Shown piece after piece: positions 55,633-64,000 of a stretch of DNA of 64,000 bases. The notes beneath the pieces are model-generated. The model worked only from the letters and a program-made list of their open reading frames with translations. It was not told where the DNA came from and did no database searches. Both the position numbers and the translations under genes were made by a program. Positions within the stretch are counted from its first letter, which is position 1; each line of letters begins with the position of its first letter. The stretch spans positions 6,076,001 through 6,140,000 of the forward strand of contig NC_077223.1 in assembly GCF_024763615.1 (NCBI RefSeq), in the 5' to 3' direction. The stretch is from Phlebotomus papatasi (lineage: Eukaryota > Arthropoda > Insecta > Diptera > Psychodidae).

Positions 55633-56336
55633 GGTAAATGGAATACTAACATTCTTAATTGGCATTATAAAAAAATCCAAAAATTGGTTTAGAGCTCAGA
55701 GTAGGGGAAGGCTTTGATGGATCGCACAAATGCTACCTTCAAACACTTCGTATTTCTTCCGTATTCCTTTATGAATCTCAACTATGGCTATATATTTTAA
55801 TAGCTAGTCTTAAATTAAACCTTTCCTGAAAAATTGGCAGTCTAATCCTTTTTTCCTAGTTTCAGGAAACAAAAATTAAAAACAGGTTCAAAAATGTAAT
55901 TTTTCTGTGTCATACTTCATACAATTTTGCACAATTAATATCACTTTTATGAAAGACGACTATCACAGGGGGTAGAGAGATTATTAGGGTTTATGTTTAT
56001 GTAAAAACCTTTTGGGCTGGAGGTGGCCATTTTTGTGGGTGGTAGAAAATTCACAAGCATGACTCACATTGATCGATCGTACATCGAAGACATTGCCCTT
56101 CGCACATTTTCCGTTTATATTTTCCATTTACAATTATTGTAATTCTCCGATTTGATCCACCAATAAAGAGTACGACTGAAAAACTCTAAAGTCGAGAAAC
56201 AAGAAGTAATTTGACTCAAATAGGCCGCAGTTGAGTAATTGTGGTAATTGTAAAAGCAATTTTGCATTTCTTTGATATAAAAATATTATTCAAGCATGCA
56301 CAAACTGGATGTGCAATGAAAGAATCACATCGGTAT
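55633..56336. other. Non-coding sequence, no recognised feature
   Basis: AT-rich; nothing was resolved. Confidence 0.4.
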
Positions 56337-58140
56337 TTACGGTAAAAATGGTGTGCTCAATGATGGCGTGAATCGTGTGCGAAGATGTAAACTTGAGTGA
56401 ACTTTCGCACAAATCGCCATTAAATTTTCATTTTTCTCTAGAGGAAAATCTAAGGATTTCCTGGGATTTTGTGAGGTGGCATTATGAACCTTGTAAGTAA
56501 TAGATTGTATTCGCGATCTTATGCTTTCGTTTATTACCCAATTCTCATGACCATAGGTGAGAATAGGAATGACACAGCTTTGAAAACACGGTGCGACAAA
56601 ATTTACCTTTTTGTGGGTGTCTTTGACGAGAGTGCCAAATCTTGTTAGAGGGTCATTTAAGGACCTCAAATCTGCAATCCGTTTGTCCGGGTCACCTCTA
56701 GATTTTTTTGAAAAAGCATTTTTTGTTTTTTGATGTTTTATAAAATTCAAAAATTCATATCTCCGGTTCTAATTATCCGGTGGTAGTCACATAAAACTGA
56801 CGCGTAATTTCATCCTCTATAACTCTTGTGAACATATCAAGCACCTACGGTGAAATTAAAGTATATTTTTTAAAGATTTTTTGAAAAAGGGCACCTAAAA
56901 TGTTGCATTTTTCTGTGTTTTTTCCATCTTCTAGTAATTTTCCCACTTTAATAGAGCATTTTATATGTCAAATAACTATGCCTAAAAGTTAGAGAATTTA
57001 ATATTCTTTCATATCTTTTTGGTTTAAATTTTCTATCCTAATTCGTTTATTCACAATAATTTATTGAAAATAAAATGCATTATTATAAAAATAAAATCTC
57101 TTATTATATATAATTATTTGGTATCTTTGTCTAACCTACTGAAGAGCATTCTCTTTTGCACTCTCACTTACACATTTCATACAAAAAGAGGTGAAATGAA
57201 AAAAAGAGATGTATATAGAAATAAAGAGAGAAAAATAGTTTTTTGCCACTCATAACAGCTAATCTTCTCTCTCTATTTCTAAATACGTCTCTTTTCTTTC
57301 ATTTCACCTCTTTTAAATGAAATGTGTAAGTGAGAGTGCAAAAGAGAATGCTCTTCAGTAGGTTAGACAAAGATACTAATATAATTATATATAATAAGAG
57401 ATTTTAATGCACTTTATTTTCAAGAAATTATTGTGAATAAACAAATTAAGATAGAAAATTCAAACCAAAAGAAAATGAAAGAATATTAAATTCTCTAACT
57501 TTTAGGCATAGTTATTTGACATATAAAATGCTCTATTAAAGTGGGAAAATTACTAGAAGATGGAAAAACACAGAAAAATGCACCATTTTAGGTGCCCTTT
57601 TTCAAATTTTTTTAAAAAAAAATATACTTTAATTTCATCGTAGGTGCTTGATATGTTCACAAGAGTTATAGAGGATGAAATTACGCGTCAGTTTAGCTTT
57701 ATGTGACTACCACCGGATAATTAGAACCGGAGATATGAATTTTTGAATTTTATAAAACAGCAAAAAACAAAAAATGCTTTTTCAAAAAAATCTAGAGGTG
57801 ACCCGGACAAACTGATTGCAGATTTGAGGTCCTTAAATGACCCTCTAACAAATTTTGGCACTCTCGTCAAAGACACCCACAAGGTGTCGCACAGTGAAAT
57901 CGATAATTAAGCCGAACGGCTAAGCTCGGCTTTCCTCATTGCGCTTCCGCCAAGCTCCCTCATTACTGCAGAAGCTTGATCGATTCGCGAGAATATTTCG
58001 GTATGAAACCTACCATGACTCGTGAATAACACCCCGAGATACTTGAACTTTTCCATCTGTGTCAATGATTTTCCATCAACATGTAAGGTGCATTGCACAG
58101 GCTGTCGAGAAATCACCATTATTTCCGACTTATTCTGGTT
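56337..58140 (-). pseudogene. LINE reverse transcriptase split by a palindromic insertion
   Basis: On the minus strand, 58119-57907 reads VDGKSLTQMEKFKYLGVLFT and MRELGGSAMRKAELSRSA, the post-catalytic thumb region of non-LTR reverse transcriptases (FKYLGVxF, RI..A..MR.L). After the palindrome (57892-56591) the next part continues at about 56590: APCFQSCVIPILTYGHENWV and NESIRSRIQS. In intact relatives these two parts are adjacent, so the palindrome interrupts the gene. Stops and frame changes show that it is dead. Confidence 0.85.
56591..57892. mobile_element. 1.3-kb near-perfect palindrome (foldback element)
   Basis: GTGCGAC (56591) pairs with GTCGCAC (57892). GTGTCTTTGACGAGAGTGCC pairs with GGCACTCTCGTCAAAGACAC. 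TCATATCTCCGGTTCTAATT pairs with AATTAGAACCGGAGATATGA. Pairing continues to ATAGAAATAAAGAGAGAAAA and TTCTCTCTCTATTTCTAAAT around a spacer of about 20 bp near 57250. Arms are about 640 bp with few mismatches, so the event is comparatively recent. Confidence 0.93.
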
Positions 58141-59310
58141 CGAAAATAAATAAATAAATAAATAATTTAATTAATCCAAAATTGTTGTGATCTTCAAAAC
58201 TAAAAAAAAGAAGAATATTATAGAACTGATAGACTAAATAGATCTGATAACCACCGAACGAATAGCATAATATAATTGAACCACTGTATACATATTGCTG
58301 TCTCAATAGAATTCGAGCAATAAAATTTTAATTAGAGATAAATTAATGTGTTAGCTGTTGCAGAAATTTAGTTCCCAGCTTCACTTCATAAACTCAATTC
58401 CACCACATATATCCAGACAATTGCAAATCCTTTTCAAAATGGGAATTTCCAGAAATTGATACACCTCTTCATTCACTGTGGTATTTATGCTCACGGAATT
58501 TCAACAGATAAATTGCTAAAGAATTCATGCATAGTGGTATTGTTCTTAGACAAAGCGTTTTGTGAAAATTTTCAAGAATTAACCTAATCCAAACTCTAAT
58601 GCTTACCATTCGCCCAATAAAACTGGTAATGTAACACTATAAGTAAAAAGCAAAGACTGAAAAAAAATCATAATGATTCCTAATTCATGAATGTCGATAT
58701 TATTTAAAATTTCACATTTAATCATCGTGGGAAAATGTTCAATCCTTCTCCTCTTGCGTGGTCTGTAACTTTAAAAAGTGTTCCTTCGTCAGAGAAAGCG
58801 CCGTCAGAGAAATTAGATCACGCCAGTGACAATAGATTGTTTAAATGTTATTTTTCGTGATATTTGTTACTCAATAAAAGATAATTATAGTACTGAGGAT
58901 ATTTTTATTAAAAATTCAATTCGTCACCACGTGTTAAGTTGGAAGGAAGGTCAGTAATTGATCACGGACTAAAAAAGTGAGGTATAGGAGAAAGTGGAGT
59001 ATTACACGATTAAAATAAGGGTCTATCATTTATCACTACTGATTTGTCTATTTTAAATTTACTTTGAGCACGAAACATTTTTTAATTAAGAATATTGTAA
59101 ATAAAATCTAAATTTATATTAACATAAATTTAACCCATCATAACTCTGGTTTTATTTAATGAAAAGTTGGAAAAGCTTCCCAGGATTTTGGAACACCTTA
59201 AATAACGTAATACCGGCTTCAGACTTGAGCTTTTATCTAGTTTCTGAAGGTCTGAAAATTACAAACAGTAACCAATTTTATTGGTTTTTAAAATTTAGAG
59301 CCCAAACAGA
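58141..59310. other. AT-rich non-coding sequence
   Basis: An AATAAATAAATAAATAA microsatellite at 58145-58163 adjoins the LINE fragment. Nothing else was recognised. Confidence 0.45.
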
Positions 59311-59632
59311 AGTAGATTTTGATTCTAAAATAGTGTCTTGGATAAAAGGTAAATGGAACTCTATTTGCACAAAATGTCGTTGATGTTCGAAGAATTCAAA
59401 TTCAATTTCGAATTTTCATACTAAATTTTCGAACAAGATGGGGAAAATTTATCAAATATCACACTAAAACGCTGGCAAAAGAGTTACTCAGTGATTATTA
59501 TGGACTGATTAAATACTGGGGCAAGAACAATAAACATCGTTGTTCTATTTTTTCCTCACAACAATGTGAAGACTGTCACATTTTGACACTTGAGCACTTC
59601 GAAATTCGAACAGGATGTAACTTCCGCCTAAC
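59311..59632 (+). repeat. Dispersed repeat, copy 2
   Basis: Matches 44697-45025 from GTAGATTTTGATTCTAAAAT to GGATGTAACTTCCGCC, with small differences. Confidence 0.83.
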
Positions 59633-60364
59633 TATACGGAAAGAATGGGTTATTTGCCTATAACACTCATTTCTAAAGTCATATTTATTCAAAAATTCTT
59701 GACTAATACGAGAGTTGATAAGTTAAACCATATCGCTAAGCCTCAGATCTTAAGCCCGCATAAGGCACACTAAATGAATATTGGAAAAATATGAAGTATT
59801 CGAAGCAAGAGTGTGTGCGAAGCCTGAGAGTCTTCCACAACTACATCCTTAAATTAACTATTCTAAAATCTTATTATTTGATGAAAAAAATCAATTTCTA
59901 ACAGGTTTTGAATTAGACACTGATTAGACTAATCTATCCTATAAAAAAACATGGATTGGGAAAGGATGCGGAGGTGTTGCAGTACAGGGGAACGACCATT
60001 CTTCTTGGGATAGATCAGAGAAATAGATAAATTTATTCATTAACAAGCCTTTTAGACGCTTTAGAAGTACAATTTCATATTAATGAGAGACTGTGTAGCT
60101 TCAGGTGTCCACCGCCGTCTTAGCATTGATGACAACCTCCAGAGCAAAAAAATAGAAAACCTACTTTTGAGTACACCAAATCCCCAACAGAGAAGAAAAT
60201 CTACATCAGGGGAAAACTGGGAAAAAATTGGCTAACAAATTAGTTTTTTCTTTACGTATAATTTGTGAAAAAAATTGAATCAGGCTGATAAATTAATAAT
60301 CCAGTAAATAGAGGGAGGTGTTTACTCTGAATAAACAGTGACTTGATTTCTTCTAAAACTATAA

Positions 60365-60510
60365 TGCCCAACACACAATAACTTTTGTTTGCAAACATGT
60401 TTTCAAAATTTTCTATGAGAGAGAGGGAAATGACTAGATCTCTGTTTCATTCACCCTCATTGAAATGCCAAAAGCATGTTTACAAAACAAAAGTTATTGT
60501 GCGTTGGGCA
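60365..60510. mobile_element. Isolated MITE of the TGCCCAACGCACAATAACTT family
   Basis: TGCCCAACACACAATAACTT and AAGTTATTGTGCGTTGGGCA bound 146 bp, with TAA/TAA at the edges. The interior matches the units at 35621-36239. Confidence 0.88.
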
Positions 60511-60817
60511 TAACACATCAATGTCTAATTATATTTTCGAATTCTGCCCCAGTTTCCCCTAATACGCTTTTAAAGCATTGTGAGACATTAGAAAATGGCT
60601 AGCTCTGACTAACCTATCAAACATTTTAAGGCAAGGCCCTACGAAGACAAAAAATGATTTATCACTATTCTTATTATCAGACAAGAAAATGAATATTGAA
60701 CAATCTCATAGAGAAGTTACCATAGACCACATAGACCAGTAACAATATCTGTTACCATTCGACTTCTAAGCCTGTAACAAAAATACGGAAAAACAAAAAG
60801 CAATATTCAACCAAAAT

Positions 60818-60984
60818 AGGGAAAGACGGGGCAATTTGAGCTATGGGGCTACATTAATACGATTTTGTAGTACATTTCTAAAAGAAGCTGGACTTTACAA
60901 TTATTTTATTAAGTTCCACAATTTTTTTGCGGCGCTAAGTGACATTACGTTAAAACCCAGTTTCCAAACAACCCCACCTTCCCC
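60818..60984. mobile_element. 167-bp MITE, relative of 17725-17892 in reverse orientation
   Basis: TA at 60816-60817 and 60985-60986. The left end GGGAAAGACGGGGCAATTTG and the interior TATGGGGCTACATTAATACG match the inverse of the other copy's right half. The right end is ACCCCACCTTCCCC. Confidence 0.82.
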
Positions 60985-61689
60985 TAATTCGATTGTTGAT
61001 AATTTACCGATTCTATACTGCTGGAGACAAAGCAGACGATATTTCAAGACATCATTTGAAGCCATTTTTGAGATAAACCAAATAAACTGTAATAAATAAT
61101 AAGAAATGGAAGGATGGTGGGAGCTTGAAGGATAAAAGGAAGAAAAATATCTCGGTAGCCAGAAGTCGATGTCTCTTACTGTTTGACTTCGAGTGAAACG
61201 GTTTCTGCGAATATGGGCAAATTGGCCAATTTGCGATTCATTTTCCTTAATTAGTCCTTTTCTAAAAAGATTAAATTGGCACAGAATAGGGGAGACTGGA
61301 GCAAAATTTGTTGAAAGAGACATATTATTTTTTTTTTGAGAGATTTTAGAAAGTTTAATAATATATGCTAAGGCTTTCTTTAAAAAAAAATTGCCAATAT
61401 AAATATGGGTGAAAATACTCTCCCTTCGAATGTTCACCTTCGATTAACGTGAATTAAAATTAGGGAGCGTACTTAGCTCTACAATTTTCCAGGAAATTCA
61501 TTCCCCTACAATTTGTTAAAGACCATTTTTTCTCTACCTTATTGAGAAATATACTTAAATTAAGTTGATTAATATTGACATTTCTTGTAGGAAAAAATAT
61601 ACTAAAAACAAGGCTCAAAATTTCAATATTTTTGATTTTTCTTTTACTGGAATCCCTTGAAAATTTCTATGTTTAAAGAGGTTAATTTA
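60985..61689. other. Non-coding sequence with one unpaired MITE end
   Basis: TAGGGGAGACTGGAGCAAAAT at 61287 looks like a left terminus of the GGGGAGACTGGGGC group, but no right end was found nearby. Confidence 0.5.
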
Positions 61690-62067
61690 GGGGAAACTGG
61701 GGCGGTAATAAACATAGGGTAGGGGAAATTGGCTATTTCTGGCCATTTCTTGACCATATCTTCAGTGGACAAGCATACCTATAATTTCTATTAATTTCTA
61801 TAGATTTTGTCCTCTCAAGCTTAATATCTGATTAAAACATCGCAGTGTTTGGTACTACCCCATGTTTGGTGGTGCCGCAGTTTCCCCTAGTTGTAAACAC
61901 TGATTTTTATGTCTACATTACTTGAACGTATGGCGACTCCTTGTTCAGAGAACGAGGATCCCTATACTATCTATAAAATGTAAGGCTTGTCCTCTGAAAT
62001 TCGAAATTTAATTGAAAACACTGCTGTGTTTATAACTACCCCGTGTTTATTACTGCCCCAGTTTCTC
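61690..62067. mobile_element. MITE, TIR GGGGAAACTGGGGCGGTAAT, with a nested partner
   Basis: GGGGAAACTGGGGCGGTAAT pairs with ATTACTGCCCCAGTTTCTC. A second pair of ends, GGGGAAATTGGCT (61722) and GCCGCAGTTTCCCC (to 61887), lies inside next to TA on both sides. Confidence 0.7.
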
Positions 62068-62582
62068 ATATGTTAAATATTTGAAATTTCGGTATAATTT
62101 ATTTTGAATTTCTCTTACTCCTCCTACTATTCAATGCCAATTGTTATTTCCAACGCATAATATCTTTTGTTCTATTAATCTGTAATTAACCGATAATAAA
62201 CCGGTTACGAACCGATTTTGAGGGATCTCCTGAGTGATTTACAAATCGGTTCAAAAGAGTTACTAAAAGTCGATAAATGATCTGAAAGTGCTTTTGAGGT
62301 ATAACATATAGGGGGAAGTCTGGCACCTTTGAATTGGGACACCTTCAAAATTAGGCTTTTCACTTAATTTTAAAAGAAACTGGACCATACCGTGATAGAA
62401 TTTAGCTCCACAAACAAACAGGTAAAACCATTTTTAAATATTGAAATGTCAGTAAAACTGAACTTGACTGATTTTATATATAGTAAGTATAATAATATAA
62501 ATTGATAAGCTAAAATCACTCAAAGTTTACTTGCTATCAATTTATTTAGAAATAATGAATAATATTACAAAAATAGTTGAAA

Positions 62583-62780
62583 GGGGAGTGTAGGATAGTT
62601 CAGACAGCTTAAGTTGTTTTAGAACTTATTTGCAAAATGTTTATGAACCTATAATCTATCTAAGTCCATCTAATTCCTATTCCATTTTGTTTTATCATTA
62701 TATTTTGGAAATATAGATAACACATTTCCCATCTAAAATTATAATATTTTCGAAAATCGACTGAAACTGCCTCACCCTAC
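62583..62780. mobile_element. MITE-like repeat related to 36922-37115
   Basis: GGGGAGTGTAGGATAGTTCAG pairs with CTGAAACTGCCTCACCCTAC; the pairing is diverged. Confidence 0.5.
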
Positions 62781-63335
62781 TTGTTATGTCTTATTATGTT
62801 TTTATTATGTCTTATTTTACCACAAGCTCACTTTGTGCAATCTTTCACAAGTGAACATTATCGTGGAAAATAAAAATGTTCATCGTTGCATTTCCATCTT
62901 GATGATAGTCTTATAGCTAAAATGATTGTTTCTCCCTCACGAGTTTAAAGAATATTTTCTAAGTTAAATATAAAATATCCATCTGTTTTTGTCTTCATAT
63001 ATTTATATTTATATCAGTTATTGCATGTGCTATGTTATTGATTAAAAATCAGTGTTAGAAAAAAAAAATAAGCGAGACATCGCACCTGCGAACCCTCCTC
63101 AAAGGATAATTGTTACAATTTTAATAGTTGCCGTACATTCCATACTTGCATTATCAATTCAGTTACCAATGGTTTGTCGAACACATTGCACGACTATTGC
63201 ACCTGAAGTACCACTTGGCACTCCACTATGACCGGTATCGATTGTACCTCTGAAATAGATTGGCGGAATGACTCTAGGTGGACCTTATTTTAATACAGTG
63301 CTGATTTTAGTGATGCATTTGGACCACGTGTAAAT
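62781..63335. promoter_or_regulatory. 5' flank of coding exon B
   Basis: From about 63070 the sequence becomes less AT-rich than the intergenic background, as expected of 5' UTR or promoter. CACGTG (63326-63331), an E-box core, lies just before the ATG. TCAGTT (63159) is Inr-like. No TATA box was placed with confidence. Confidence 0.3.
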
Positions 63336-63608
63336 ATGGAGAATATCCCAGGAACTCCTATGGAGCCAGCCGATGGAATGGGTTCAGACTACAGTCAGAG
63401 GACGAGTGTTATTGTGAATGAGGTATGTGAACAGAGAAGAAAGTCTCTGGGGCACATACAGTTCCAATCGATGAATGAATTGAGGGAGAATCACGTGAAT
63501 ATCAACAATAATGTGACCCACCACGAGGGAACAACCAAAGGCACGCAAAAGAGTTACAATGGAAGTGACCAGACTGATACAAGGAGATCCAGTAAACAGA
63601 ACAAAGAA
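63336..63608 (+). CDS. Alternative 5' coding exon B of an unidentified gene
   Basis: The exon encodes 91 residues starting MENIPGTPMEPADGMGSDYS, then EVCEQRRKSLGHIQFQSMNE, and ending SDQTDTRRSSKQNKE before a good donor, GAA/GTAAGC, in phase 0. It is hydrophilic and Asn/Ser-rich, with RRKS and RRSS motifs that fit basophilic kinases. No family is recognised. The ATG start, the phase-0 donor and the low-complexity regulatory character are shared with exon A at 52383, so the two may be alternative N-termini joined to a common body right of the window. Confidence 0.58.
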
Positions 63609-64000
63609 GTAAGCTCTCTTTTATAACTTATAGTCGCGTCTGAGACCAATAATAGATCTATTGACTGGATTTACAAAGAAGCTCTTATTAGAAAGTGTTT
63701 TTAGTTCAATAGATTGGTCTAGGGCGGTAGAATAGTCCATTCCGGAACACTTCTTTCTGTTACATTGTCACCCAAAGACCCAGTTCAAATTTGACTAAAG
63801 GTAGATCACTAGTATAAGTGAATATTTTGAGAAATACGCTTAATCTCTTTTTTATGGTCAGGGTGACACTATTTTTTTTAGGTATCGAATAAACTAGCAA
63901 TAAAAAATTAGTCAACAAAGAATTCGAAATGGACAGTAAAAAATTGAAAAAAAGAACAGTTTCTCTTAAAAACGGTCAGTAAAAAAAACAAAACTTGATT
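63609..64000. other. Start of the intron after exon B
   Basis: Intron sequence to the right edge. Nothing was recognised. Confidence 0.45.

Noticed and set aside
1..64000. CRISPR array or bacterial operon
   Set aside because: The direct repeats found are tandem without unique spacers, and the genes have spliceosomal introns.

Overview
The window looks like a piece of an AT-rich insect nuclear genome, probably a dipteran, although the species cannot be named. It has GT-AG introns from 59 bp to almost 9 kb, animal-type proteins, tRNA-derived SINEs, decayed non-LTR reverse transcriptases, and a very dense load of miniature inverted-repeat elements, many flanked by a TA duplication. No prokaryotic features were seen.

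Layout. Positions 2-3028 (+) hold the last three exons of a molybdo-flavoenzyme of aldehyde oxidase type; its iron-sulfur N-terminus lies left of the window. Positions 6530-30835 (+) hold ten exons of a RhoGEF of the PLEKHG5/Syx family. They encode a ubiquitin-fold (RBD-like) segment, a DH domain, a PH domain split over five exons, a Ser/Pro-rich tail and a C-terminal ESTV, which is a class I PDZ ligand. The ten exons join with matching phases into one frame of 804 residues; the start of the protein was not found. After a gene-poor stretch, two ATG-starting coding exons (52383-52859 and 63336-63608, +) both end in phase 0. They are best read as alternative 5' coding exons of a third gene that continues to the right; its product is not recognised.

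Repeats fill much of the rest. The introns of the RhoGEF contain a foldback element that is nearly a whole intron (6866-7680), a head-to-head pair of reverse-transcriptase tails (10196-10715), a four-level nest of elements (12819-16381), an inverted second copy of one of them (18008-19576), a piggyBac-like MITE, a SINE with a 13-bp target duplication, and a cluster of foldbacks (24597-25555). To the right lie MITE arrays, a pogo-like transposase pseudogene, a foldback with a 51-bp tandem array, and a 1.3-kb palindrome inserted in a reverse-transcriptase pseudogene (56337-58140). Several insertions are proved by an unfilled paralogous site inside this same window.

The most interesting arrangement is the 111-bp DH-domain exon at 17492-17602. 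It sits between two inverted copies of the same element and is phase 0 on both sides, so intron pairing could loop it out without breaking the frame.
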